A stretch of DNA of 24,783 nt from the NCBI GenBank assembly GCA_016946835.1, contig JACVTC010000476.1:1-24783 (forward strand), read 5' to 3'. This document shows positions 1 to 8,689 of this stretch, piece by piece. Positions within the stretch are counted from its first letter, which is position 1. Every line of letters begins with the position of its first letter. The DNA comes from Neocallimastix lanati (nom. inval.). Taxonomy: Eukaryota > Neocallimastigomycota > Neocallimastigomycetes > Neocallimastigales > Neocallimastigaceae. The translations under genes and the position numbers were made by a program. The notes beneath the pieces are model-generated. The model saw only the letters and a list, made by a program, of their open reading frames with translations, did not search any database and was not told the DNA's origin.

Positions 1-560
1 CTAATATTATACACTAAACACAAAAAACTATTAATTAAACACTTTTAAAACATTAAATTTAGAAAAACTATTTAATAAATTTTAATTTATTTTAAACTAT
101 TTAATTTATTATTTAACTTTTAGAAAATATTAAAAAAATAATATAATAATAAAGTCGTTAGAAAAAAAGGGAGAGAACAAAAGTATTGTGTTACTTTGTT
201 CTTTTTTATACTAATAAAATATTTATTTGATTGGATTAAAAATAAAAATAAAAAAATTAATAATAAAAATTTAATAATAAAAATTTAATAATAAAAATAT
301 AGTAATAAAAATATAATAAGCTTAAATTTTCTAAATTATTAAAATATTATATAAAAATTTTACAATATTAAATAATATAATTAATACATGATTTTTTAAT
401 ACATCTAATTATTTTTATTTAACTTTATAATATTCTATAACTAATATTTTAATATTCAATTTTTTATTATTTATTTATAATTGTTAATGATATTTTTTAC
501 TTTAATATTTTCTTTAAATAGTTTAATTTTTCTTTATTTAATTGTACCGTAACATAGAGT
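1..560. other. AT-rich flanking DNA, no gene seen
   Basis: This stretch precedes the left LTR of element A. It has almost no G or C and no open frame with recognisable protein content. It holds a short run of roughly 15-bp AT repeats near 240-320. A small imperfect hairpin lies at 174-202, with an arm AGAACAAAAGTA, a 6-nt loop and TACTTTGTTCT, one base bulged. I see no other structure. Confidence 0.7.
557..560. repeat. Target site duplication of element A, left copy (GAGT)
   Basis: GAGT sits directly before the TG of the left LTR and recurs at 8659-8662 directly after the CA of the right LTR. The next two bases also agree (TG at both sides), so the exact length is uncertain by 1-2 bases, but 4 bp agrees with the TG...CA LTR ends. 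Confidence 0.7.
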
Positions 561-864
561 TGTTAAGGTTTTAGAGAATTAAATAAAAATAAAGTAAAGA
601 AACACAAATTTTATTTATTTATTTATTTTATTTATTTATTTTATTAAATTTATTTGATTTTATTTGATGATATTTAAAAATTAGTAGCAAAATTTACAAC
701 TATTTATACTTTTTTCAAGGCATAAAAGTTGTTTCTTGCCACTAAATTACATTTTATTTATTTTTTTTTATAAAAACTATTAAATTTAAATTGATTTTTA
801 TAATTAATTATATAAAATTTAATTATAACAATATAAATAAAATACATTTATAATATTAATAAAA

Positions 865-913
<49 letters not shown>

Positions 914-1405
914 TTATTTAAAAATATCTAAAATATTACTAATAAGAATTTATTTAATTGGCTATAATTTTTATTACAATCTGTTAAAATATTCAAATAA
1001 AATAAAAATACTATTCTAATATAAAGGTTTTTAATAAAATAAAATATTTTTCAATATAAAATAAAACATTTCGATATAAAATTTTATAATAAAAAGTTAA
1101 AATATAATATATAAATTTTTAATTATCAATATATAAAAATATTATTAATATAAATTTTCATTATTAATATAAAAAAAAATAAGATTTATTATTAATATTG
1201 CTAATATAAGTTTTAAATATATAAAAATATTACTATTAATATAAGATTTAATATAAAAATATAAAGTTTAATATAATTTTTGATTTAATTTTTGATCTTT
1301 GGATTTAAAAATTTATTAAAGTACAAAAATAATAATGTACACATAATGTATTAGAAATAAATCGTAGATTTAATTAAGAATGCATTATTTAGTACATTCT
1401 TATCA
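561..1405 (-). repeat. Element A 3' LTR
   Basis: This copy of 845 bp matches 7802-8658 nearly base for base, starting TGTTAAGG and ending TTATCA on the plus strand. The differences I see are the number of TTTA units near 610-640, a C/T change near 715, an extra T near 734 and the length of the T run. It contains a run of 45 T at 867-911 (poly-A in element sense). A composite stem-loop at 681-745 has arms TTAGTAGCAA/TTGCCACTAA with one mismatch and inner arms ACAACT/AGTTGT. In element sense this is the downstream LTR, only 18 nt from the pol stop codon. Confidence 0.93.
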
Positions 1406-1420
1406 AGATGCCCCGACGAA
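1406..1420 (-). other. Polypurine-tract-like site of element A
   Basis: In element sense the bases just before the 3' LTR read TCGTCGGGGCATCT and then TG. This is not a clean purine run, but the GGGGC core followed by four to five bases and the LTR is repeated at the same place in element B (GGGGGCGTTT before TG). The position and the similarity suggest a plus-strand primer site; the assignment is an inference. Confidence 0.45.
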
Positions 1421-1423
1421 GAC

Positions 1424-4400
1424 TCAAGCTTCTCTGTAAGCGGAGTTAAACTTTACTAAATTTTTAAAGTGAACATTCCTATCGAGTTGCTTTCCAGTCT
1501 TCTGATCGATTAGGGTTGCCGTGTTGAATTGAATTTTTAAAATTTTAAATGGTCCATTGTAATATGGTTCTAGCTTAGTGCGGCTAAAGTTTCTAACAAG
1601 AACAAGATCACCAGCCTTTAATTCTTTTCCTTTTTTCATACTTATTTGTTCTTCTCGTCTTGTTGCCCAATACTTGTTAGCATTCTTCACATTTTCGCAT
1701 GCTTCTCTAGTCCATTGATAATGACGAACAAATTTTTCCATTAAAATTTCATCATATGATTTACCTGCATTTTCAATTGTTCTTATGGCTATATCATAAG
1801 GCTGTTGGTCTTCTCTTCCATATACTAATTCAAAACTAGAATGTCCAGTAGCTGTATTTTTGGTAGTTCGAAGTGCCCATAAAGCAGAAGGTAAAACTTC
1901 ATCCCAATCTTGATTTTTCCTTCCTAATAAACGGAGTAATTTTCCAATTTCTTTATTTCGATTTTCAGTAAGGCCATTTGATTCAGGGTGGTAAGTAGCT
2001 ACAAATTTAACATATACATCATAAAGATCAAGAAAGATTTTAGTCATATCAGAAGTGAATTGGACTCCATTATCAGTAGTAATAACTTGAGGTACACCAT
2101 GTCTTGCAAAAACGTTTATTAAAAATTTAATTATATCAGAGGAAGTTATGTTTTCAGTGGGTTCGGCTTCAACCCATTTGGTAAAGTAATCAACAGTTAC
2201 TATAATATATTGATTATTATTTCTTGTTTTTGGTAACGGTCCTATAATATCTAATCCTAAATGCACAAAGGGACCCTCCACTTTAGTTGGATGGTTTTCG
2301 GTTGGTTCTGGATATGGTTGAGGACGATTTAACTGGCATTTTTCACAATTACTAACTATTCTTTTGATATCTTTAATCATATGATTCCAATAAAAGTTTT
2401 TCTTAAGTCTTTGATATGTTTTGTAATATCCTTCGTGGCCAATATTATGAGCTTCTAAAATTAATTTAAACCTTTCATTTTCGTCCGTTATTAGTTTTCT
2501 ATAATTTCCATTGTCGATAAAGTAATCTTCACCATCAATAACAGTAAACTTTTCATTAATAAATTCCTTTATAACCTTAGATAATAATTCTTCATTATTT
2601 CCATTAGTAATTTTTGTTAATAATATCTTTCTCTCTTCCTTACTTTTCATTCTTGAAAGAGCATCAGCTAACACATTCTTTTTGCCTGATTCATATTTTA
2701 TATTAATTCCAAGCATACTAGCGGTTAGACACCATCTTGTTTGCCTTGCATTCAAAGGTTCTTTATTCTTAAATAAACCAACTAATGGTTTATGATCTGT
2801 GTAAATAGTTGTAGGTAATGGATTTCCTTCAATATAAGATTTAAATTTAGTCATACAGTAAAACAAAGCGGTTCCTTCCAAATCGGTAATACCATAATTC
2901 TTTTCAGCTTTCTTTAAACTTCTACTTATAAAGTGTATTGGATGCTCCTTACCGGTTTCTTCTTCTTTTTGTAAAAGAACTCCACCAATTCCATTATACG
3001 AAGCATCAGTTCTAATGATAAAAGGTTTGTCAAATGACGGAAATTTTAGAATAGGTGCATTGATTAATTTTTCTTTTAGGAGTTCAAAGCTTTCTTGTTG
3101 TTCTTTATTCCATTCATATTTAGTATTATTTTTCAATAATTTACATAAAGGTGAGGTAATTTGAGCATATTTAGGAATAAAGTCACGATAATATCCTATT
3201 GCTCCTAGAAATGATCTTAATTCATGAATTGATGAAGGGGCTTCCCACTTCTTAATAGCTGTTATTTTACTTTCCATGGGACTTAATCCTTTAGTAGTAA
3301 GTTTGTGACCTAATACATCAACTTCAGTTTGAAGAAAATGGCACTTTTCAATATTAATTTTTAACTTGTTTTCTTTAAATACTTCTAATACTTGTTTAAT
3401 ATGAATTAAATGTTCTTCGATACTTTTTGAATAGATCAAAACATCATCAATAAATACGTAAACAAATTCACCAATAAAAGGGAATAAAATTTTATTCATT
3501 TCTCTTTGGAAGGTTGAGGGAGCTCCAGTAAGTCCAAAAGGCATAACCTTAAATTGATAATTTCCAAACTTAGTAGTGAAAGTGGTTACTTCAACGCTTT
3601 CTTCATCCATTAAGATTTGGTGAAAACCAGAAAATAAATCAAGAGTTGTAAATATTTTAGCTCCTCCGAGACTATCAAAAATTTCATCTATATATGGAAC
3701 TGAATAAGAATCTTTTTCTGTCATATCATTGACTTTTCGGTAGTCAATGCACAAGCGCCACTTTCCATTGTGTTTTAGAATAAGTACTACTGGAGATGAC
3801 CATTCTGAACAGGATGGTTCTATCAATCCTTTCTTAATAAGTTTTGTAAGTTCTTCTTTTAAGATATCTGATTTTAATTTAGTTAACCTATAACTTCTTA
3901 ATTTTACTGGCTTTGAATTTGCTTTTAAACGGATCTTATGTGGTGAAAGTTTAGAAGGAGTTAGTTCTTCTGTTGAAGTGGCAACTATGTCAATCATTTC
4001 TTTGAGAATTTTAATAATTTGTTCTTTATAATCTTTATTTAAGGTACTTAAAAATTCATCACTCTCAATAAATTCCATTGGAGTTAATTCCTTTATAATT
4101 TCCTTTTCATTATTCGTTTCTTTAACTTTTCTAATAGTGCAAATTATACTTTCTTCATCATAATATTGATTATTTATTTTAGCTATTTCTTCGTATTCAC
4201 TTTCTGACAAAAGTTTACATAAACTGTTTAAGGTCGGATGAATAAATAAACAATGATCGATTTGAGTTTTAAAGTTTATTAACATATCATAAAATGAGTC
4301 TTCTTTCTCAATAATTCTAAAGTCCGCATTAAATTCATAATTATTAATTTTTACTGATAATCGAACAATAATTCCTTCCGAGTATTCTTCATCTTGTGTT

Positions 4401-4792
4401 GCTAGTTGGATTCTTCCACGACTTTTTCCAACTGTTTCATATTCACCAGGTAATTTATCAAAATACTGCTTAGTAACGATGCTTAGGTTACTACAAGAAT
4501 CAATTAAAAGTTTTCCTAGTACTCCGTCAACACTTGCATCAATCATTGCTAAGTCTTCTTCGGCTACTTCATTACTTTTACTTATGTAGCTATGATCATA
4601 GTTATTCACTAATAAAGTTCGTGCTATTACATTGTCTACAGTTCCAATTATTTTAGATTTTTCTAACTTTAAACCTTGAGTTAATTGTGAACGAATTTTC
4701 GGACATGCATTCAAGAGTTGACCTATCGTAATACTGGATTTAAGATTATTTAAATCATCCATAATATTGTAAGGTTCTTTATTATTCATCAT
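1424..4792 (-). CDS. pol: Element A Pol polyprotein (protease, reverse transcriptase, RNase H, integrase)
   Basis: This ORF of 1122 residues encodes the replication enzymes of element A. The protease-like region has its motif at D98-S-C-S, where the usual Gly after Asp-Ser/Thr is Cys. Reverse transcriptase spans roughly 290-500, with the catalytic box F447-I-D-D (Phe in place of the usual Tyr). RNase H starts near TDAS (D596) and continues to YTDH. Integrase has the zinc site H782, H786, C816, C819 and the triad D848, D907, E943 with the standard 35-residue gap. A GPF motif near the C terminus marks a GPY/F module. No chromodomain follows. The ATG at 4792 is probably not the natural start: the frame runs on upstream through one UAG (4814-4816) into the middle ORF, and the same regions form one continuous ORF in element B. 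Confidence 0.95.
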   Translation of the reverse strand: MMNNKEPYNIMDDLNNLKSSITIGQLLNACPKIRSQLTQGLKLEKSKIIGTVDNVIARTLLVNNYDHSYISKSNEVAEEDLAMIDASVDGVLGKLLIDSCSNLSIVTKQYFDKLPGEYETVGKSRGRIQLATQDEEYSEGIIVRLSVKINNYEFNADFRIIEKEDSFYDMLINFKTQIDHCLFIHPTLNSLCKLLSESEYEEIAKINNQYYDEESIICTIRKVKETNNEKEIIKELTPMEFIESDEFLSTLNKDYKEQIIKILKEMIDIVATSTEELTPSKLSPHKIRLKANSKPVKLRSYRLTKLKSDILKEELTKLIKKGLIEPSCSEWSSPVVLILKHNGKWRLCIDYRKVNDMTEKDSYSVPYIDEIFDSLGGAKIFTTLDLFSGFHQILMDEESVEVTTFTTKFGNYQFKVMPFGLTGAPSTFQREMNKILFPFIGEFVYVFIDDVLIYSKSIEEHLIHIKQVLEVFKENKLKINIEKCHFLQTEVDVLGHKLTTKGLSPMESKITAIKKWEAPSSIHELRSFLGAIGYYRDFIPKYAQITSPLCKLLKNNTKYEWNKEQQESFELLKEKLINAPILKFPSFDKPFIIRTDASYNGIGGVLLQKEEETGKEHPIHFISRSLKKAEKNYGITDLEGTALFYCMTKFKSYIEGNPLPTTIYTDHKPLVGLFKNKEPLNARQTRWCLTASMLGINIKYESGKKNVLADALSRMKSKEERKILLTKITNGNNEELLSKVIKEFINEKFTVIDGEDYFIDNGNYRKLITDENERFKLILEAHNIGHEGYYKTYQRLKKNFYWNHMIKDIKRIVSNCEKCQLNRPQPYPEPTENHPTKVEGPFVHLGLDIIGPLPKTRNNNQYIIVTVDYFTKWVEAEPTENITSSDIIKFLINVFARHGVPQVITTDNGVQFTSDMTKIFLDLYDVYVKFVATYHPESNGLTENRNKEIGKLLRLLGRKNQDWDEVLPSALWALRTTKNTATGHSSFELVYGREDQQPYDIAIRTIENAGKSYDEILMEKFVRHYQWTREACENVKNANKYWATRREEQISMKKGKELKAGDLVLVRNFSRTKLEPYYNGPFKILKIQFNTATLIDQKTGKQLDRNVHFKNLVKFNSAYREA

Positions 4793-4813
4793 TTTGATAT
4801 TCCTTTTTACTAA

Positions 4814-4816
4814 CTA
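4814..4816 (-). other. In-frame UAG between middle ORF and pol of element A
   Basis: The codons on both sides are in one frame and the stop is UAG followed by UUA. Element B has no stop in the equivalent region. The context does not match the CARYYA readthrough signal known from plant viruses. It is either a mutation or an unrecognised readthrough site. Confidence 0.75.
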
Positions 4817-5239
4817 AGTATTTTCATTATTAGTTTCTTTAGTTTTTGTTGAAATTAATTTTTCCAAAGTATTAGTTTTATTTTGTTGATTATCTTTATT
4901 CATTTCTATATCTTCTATTTCATTATCGATTACAAGTATATCTTCAGATTCAACTTTTTTCTTTCCTTTTGATGAATAATTGTTGTTTTCTTCTTTACTT
5001 TCTCTTACTCTTGTTATATTTCTTAATTCCTTTTCTTTTTGTTTTTCTTTGTTAATATTTGGTTGAGTTAAAATTGAAGGAAGTATTTGATTTTTATAAA
5101 CTTTATTTGGTTTATTATGTAGCTCATTTTCTTTCTTCTTTCTTAAAGCAGGAGTTGCGAAAGGACGTGGATTATCTTTTAAACTTTTATGTACTTTCTT
5201 GGAATTATTTTCTTCTTTTTCGCTGTTATTATCATTCAT
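4814..5239 (-). CDS. Element A middle ORF (N-terminal extension of Pol)
   Basis: This is a 141-residue, Lys/Glu/Asn-rich, probably disordered segment without an enzymatic domain. It is in the same frame as pol, which starts seven codons beyond its UAG stop. Upstream of the ATG the frame stays open to 5458, so it overlaps the end of gag by 37 nt in the -1 frame. It is therefore best read as the part of Gag-Pol that is reached by frameshifting at 5428-5434, not as a free-standing gene. The string LKDNPRP near residue 20 is matched by LKDNPKP near residue 74 of element B Pol, which supports this. Whether the UAG is read through or is a disabling mutation cannot be decided here. Confidence 0.65.
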   Translation of the reverse strand: MNDNNSEKEENNSKKVHKSLKDNPRPFATPALRKKKENELHNKPNKVYKNQILPSILTQPNINKEKQKEKELRNITRVRESKEENNNYSSKGKKKVESEDILVIDNEIEDIEMNKDNQQNKTNTLEKLISTKTKETNNENT

Positions 5240-5400
5240 TTTTCTTTTTATAGCATTTATAATGATATCATCCTCACTTTCAGTTGTGTCACTAAAATCA
5301 GATTCTTCAGATTCTTCGTTAAAGGAATTATTATCAATTGGAGTATTCTTAGTAAAAGTATTATTTTGTAAATTATTTAATGAAGCTATTGTTTTGTCAT

Positions 5401-5434
5401 TGGGAGTGCTTCTGCTCCCATTTAGAAGTTTAAA
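5401..5434 (-). promoter_or_regulatory. Programmed -1 ribosomal frameshift signal, element A gag/pol
   Basis: In element sense the heptamer TTTAAAC (5434-5428) is in the gag frame as T TTA AAC, two codons before the gag stop. A 7-nt spacer (5427-5421) follows. Then comes a perfect 6-bp stem, TGGGAG/CTCCCA, with an 8-nt loop (5420-5401). The next ORF is in the -1 frame. UUUAAAC is a well-known -1 slippery heptamer. The loop also holds GAAGC, which could pair with GCTTC at 5386-5382 to form a pseudoknot. Element B has the same layout. Confidence 0.85.
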
Positions 5435-6399
5435 GACTTTTTGGAATATATTTCTTTTTTATTTTTTTCCATAATTTTATTTAATTGAGGGCAATAGTAT
5501 GAGTAATGACCTTCTTCCTTACAGAAGAAGCAAGTTTTAACAGATAAATTTCTCATTTTCTGGGTTGATTCTTCTATAATATCTTGAGGTTTCAGTTTAT
5601 TATTTGTTTGACTTGTTTGGAAAGTTTCGTTTCTTCTTTTAGGATAAAGTCTTGAAGTAGTACTGTTTTGATTATTTTGATTATGTTGGGAATTATTAAC
5701 ATTATAGGTATTAATATTATTGTTCCTTACAGAAAGTCTATCTACTTTCTCGGCAATTTTGAAAGCTTTCTCCATACTTATATCATCTTTAAGGGATAAT
5801 TTCTTCCAGGCTTCATAATTATTTTGAATAGAATCAATATAATCTAGTACACCAATGCGCTTTCTTCTCTTTTTATCAAGTTTAGTGTACAAAGTTCTAT
5901 ATCTTACATTAAAGTCTTTAATCTTTTCGTTTCTTTTAATTCGCATTGCACGAAGTTCTTTAAGAAGTAAATTTTGGTCTTCTTTAATACCGTAAAAATT
6001 TTCAAGACTTGAAATAATTTTTCCAAGAGAAGGAAATTTAATATCATCATCAACATTTTCTTCTTCATCATCTTCTTCTTCTTCATCTGATGAATCATCA
6101 CTTTCATCATCACTATCTTCTCCCAAATCTTCAATAACGCGTTGTACTTCACCAGAGCTGGTAAGTAAACAAGCATTAAATATTGTTTCTGGATCTGTAA
6201 TACCTTGTATCTTGATCCAAAGTTTTAATTCAGTAGCCCAGGACTTAATATCTAAATTGTCCTTGCTAAGTTTCACAATATCTCTTAATTCTTTTTTCAA
6301 TTCTTTAAAGCTCAAAGTTGTTTCCTTGGACATTTTGTTTAAATATTTCTTGTTGTATATTAATGAGGTGATTAAATAAGAATAAATTTGGAAATACAA
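5422..6399 (-). CDS. gag: Element A Gag (capsid/nucleocapsid)
   Basis: Gag forms the virus-like particle and packages the RNA. The ORF has 325 residues. Its first 21 codons are hydrophobic and unlike the rest; a second ATG (6336, MSKETT) is a more plausible start. A helical capsid region spans roughly 50-220 and is interrupted near 90-120 by a strongly acidic Asp/Glu stretch. The capsid part resembles the Gag of element B, for example in the ...AFKIAEKV... segment. A basic, Asn/Gln-rich linker follows. A CCHC zinc knuckle is at C290, C293, H298, C303. The gag stop codon lies inside the frameshift spacer, and the downstream frame overlaps the last 37 nt. Confidence 0.9.
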   Translation of the reverse strand: MYFQIYSYLITSLIYNKKYLNKMSKETTLSFKELKKELRDIVKLSKDNLDIKSWATELKLWIKIQGITDPETIFNACLLTSSGEVQRVIEDLGEDSDDESDDSSDEEEEDDEEENVDDDIKFPSLGKIISSLENFYGIKEDQNLLLKELRAMRIKRNEKIKDFNVRYRTLYTKLDKKRRKRIGVLDYIDSIQNNYEAWKKLSLKDDISMEKAFKIAEKVDRLSVRNNNINTYNVNNSQHNQNNQNSTTSRLYPKRRNETFQTSQTNNKLKPQDIIEESTQKMRNLSVKTCFFCKEEGHYSYYCPQLNKIMEKNKKEIYSKKSLNF

Positions 6400-6508
6400 C
6401 TTTAAAAATATAATTTAATAGGTAATTTAATATCGAATCAATTTTTAAAACAATATATTTTAGTAACTTTTGAAAATAATAATTTTATTTGCTTTCTTTA
6501 GTAGATAT

Positions 6509-6785
6509 AAGCTCGAAATCCTTATCGACAACTTAGTAGAAATTATAAAGCACGAGGTTCTTTTCGACTACTTTATTAAGAATAATTTTTAAGTTCGAAA
6601 TCTTTATCGACAACTCAATAGAATAATTTTTAAGTTCGAAATCTTTATCGACAACTCAATGGAATAATTTTAAGTTCGAAATCTTTATCGACAACTTAAT
6701 AGAATAATTTTAAGTTCGAAATCTTTATCGACAACTTAATAGAATATTTTTCAAGCTCGAAATCTTTATCGACCACTTGAATTTT
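6509..6785. repeat. 40-41 bp tandem array in element A leader, seven copies
   Basis: Copies are anchored by TCGAAATC-like sites near 6513, 6554, 6595, 6636, 6676, 6716 and 6757; the second copy is degenerate. Most copies contain TTAAGTTCGA, eight bases, TCG, two bases and AACTTAA or a close variant, which can fold as a hairpin with a 2-nt bulge. The last copy has TCAAG opposite CTTGA, a paired change that keeps the stem. Confidence 0.85.
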
Positions 6786-7664
6786 GTAATTTAGTATATT
6801 TGTAGTAATAAATTTAGAAGCAAAGTTTTATTTATTATTTTCACCTTTCAAAAATTTTTCTTTTTAAACGATAAATATTGTATTGTTATAGCTAATAAAA
6901 TTATTAATTAATTATAATTATTAAACACAAAAAATAATCTTTATTGTCGTACAATCTGATAGTACACACTGTCTGACGTGCAGCTTACCTAATGGTGTCA
7001 TGCCACGCGTGTGCCACGATTACTATATTCAATATAAAATATAGCAGTTCAGAGCCTACTAGCCCAATTACTATGTAGGATAAACTTAATCCGATAATCT
7101 ATGTACGGAATAAAAAAAATTTTAAAAGTATTCAATAATATTTTTATTAACTAATAAAAATTAACTAAAAACACAATATTTTCAAAGTAAATTAAGATTC
7201 TTTTACAGGAATTATTAAACAAATAAAGTATCAGTAATAAAAAAAAATAAAAAAAATTTAAATGGCGAAGTTAGTCAAAGTCTGATACTTTATATAATAA
7301 AGTGCCTTATAACTAGCACAAAGAAAAATAAAAAAAATATAAAAAAAAACAATCTTACGCCTTCGGTGACGTAAGCTCCTTATTCGCCAGTGCTTGGAAA
7401 GTACCCGCACCTTCGTGTGTTGAAACGTTGAAGGCTGAACTATTATTACCGGGTCGGTAACCAAATACCTTCGTCTACTTTCCAATTAATTCCCAAAATA
7501 ACTATTATCCAATAACCTACTATGAATAATAGATATTTTGTTGTTTTCTGGAAATACACTGTGTATGAGCTCTATCCGCTCCTTGTTATAATTTACAATC
7601 TTTTTTTTTTTTTAGAATCTTAATTTTACTTATTTAAAAAAAATTTTTTTTTTATATATATATC

Positions 7665-7710
7665 AAACAAGCGCCATAGGTTAATCAAAGGATTAACGAC
7701 TTACTTGTTT
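7665..7710. other. Nested inverted repeat near the PBS of element A
   Basis: The outer arms are AAACAAG (7665-7671) and CTTGTTT (7704-7710). The inner arms are TTAATC (7681-7686) and GATTAA (7691-7696) around a 4-nt loop. It lies in the leader about 70 nt after the PBS in element sense, a usual place for structured packaging RNA. Function is not shown. Confidence 0.4.
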
Positions 7711-7778
7711 ATCAATATAAAATAAAAAAAAAAAAATTAAAAAAAATCTATGTTATTTACTATTATTTCTATTTAATT

Positions 7779-7795
7779 CCCCGATATCTTCACCA
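7779..7795 (-). other. Primer binding site of element A, tRNA not identified
   Basis: In element sense the LTR ends with CA. A 6-nt spacer (TTTATA) follows, and then TGGTGAAGATATCGGGG. It starts with the TGG expected for a tRNA CCA end, at the same 6-nt offset as the clear PBS of element B. The complement, CCCCGATATCTTCACCA, would be the tRNA 3' end. I do not recognise which tRNA this is. Confidence 0.6.
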
Positions 7796-7801
7796 TATAA
7801 A

Positions 7802-8114
7802 TGTTAAGGTTTTAGAGAATTAAATAAAAATAAAGTAAAGAAACACAAATTTTATTTATTTATTTATTTATTTATTTTATTTATTTATTTTATTAAATTT
7901 ATTTGATTTTATTTGATGATATTTAAAAATTAGTAGCAAAATTTACAACTATTTATACTTTTTTTAAGGCATAAAAGTTGTTCTTGCCACTAAATTACAT
8001 TTTATTTATTTTTTTTTTTATAAAAACTATTAAATTTAAATTGATTTTTATAATTAATTATATAAAATTTAATTATAACAATATAAATAAAATACATTTA
8101 TAATATTAATAAAA

Positions 8115-8165
<51 letters not shown>

Positions 8166-8658
8166 TTATTTAAAAATATCTAAAATATTACTAATAAGAA
8201 TTTATTTAATTGGCTATAATTTTTATTACAATCTGTTAAAATATTCAAATAAAAATAAAAATACTATTCTAATATAAAGGTTTTTAATAAAATAAAATAT
8301 TTTTCAATATAAAATAAAACATTTCGATATAAAATTTTATAATAAAAAGTTAAAATATAATATATAAATTTTTAATTATCAATATATAAAAATATTATTA
8401 ATATAAATTTTCATTATTAATATAAAAAAAAATAAGATTTATTATTAATATTGCTAATATAAGTTTTAAATATATAAAAATATTACTATTAATATAAGAT
8501 TTAATATAAAAATATAAAGTTTAATATAATTTTTGATTTAATTTTTGATCTTTGGATTTAAAAATTTATTAAAGTACAAAAATAATAATGTACACATAAT
8601 GTATTAGAAATAAATCGTAGATTTAATTAAGAATGCATTATTTAGTACATTCTTATCA
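7802..8658 (-). repeat. Element A 5' LTR
   Basis: This 857-bp copy matches 561-1405. It includes a run of 47 T at 8117-8163 and the composite stem-loop at 7930-7993. In element sense it starts TGATAAG and ends CTTAACA and would carry the promoter; the AT content is so high that I cannot single out a TATA box. Confidence 0.93.
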
Positions 8659-8662
8659 GAGT
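8659..8662. repeat. Target site duplication of element A, right copy (GAGT)
   Basis: This is the partner of 557-560. It begins the 9-nt string GAGTTGGTA, which also follows the right LTR of element B at 24326. Confidence 0.7.
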
Positions 8663-8689
8663 TGGTAGACTCGGGGTTGACACTTAGAT

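Larger units (their letters stand above)
6400..7795 (-). other. Element A 5' leader, no gene
   Basis: This 1.4-kb untranslated leader lies between PBS and gag. It contains the 40-bp tandem array (6509-6785). A patch near 6945-7090 is much richer in G and C than its surroundings, with TGCCACG repeated at 7001 and 7012. A nested hairpin lies at 7665-7710. A weak 75-codon open frame at 7258-7485 has no recognisable domain and is not called. Leaders of this kind may carry packaging or dimerisation signals, but that is inference. Confidence 0.6.
561..8658 (-). mobile_element. Element A: Ty3/gypsy LTR retrotransposon
   Basis: This is a complete-length element of about 8.1 kb read on the minus strand. 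It is bounded by near-identical LTRs beginning TG and ending CA, and by the direct repeat GAGT at 557-560 and 8659-8662. In element order it contains: 5' LTR, PBS, a 1.4-kb leader with a tandem array, gag, a middle ORF, pol (protease, RT, RNase H, integrase), PPT and 3' LTR. Domain order RT-RNase H-integrase identifies Ty3/gypsy. Gag, the pre-protease region and pol resemble those of element B, so A and B belong to one lineage. The gag and pol frames are long and open, and the LTRs differ mainly in short repeat lengths, so insertion was recent. One in-frame UAG lies between the middle ORF and pol. Confidence 0.95.

Noticed and set aside
5459-5474. Upstream heptamer A AAA AAT in element A gag as the slippery site
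   Set aside because: Slipping there places UAA directly next in the -1 frame, so no fusion could result.
6509-6785. CRISPR-like repeat array
   Set aside because: The units are contiguous 40-bp tandem repeats without unique spacers, in an eukaryotic retrotransposon. The same applies to 16230-16470.
7258-7485. A 75-codon open frame on the minus strand in the element A leader
   Set aside because: It has no domain, low-complexity hydrophobic content at its C-terminal end, and lies in an untranslated leader; chance is likely.
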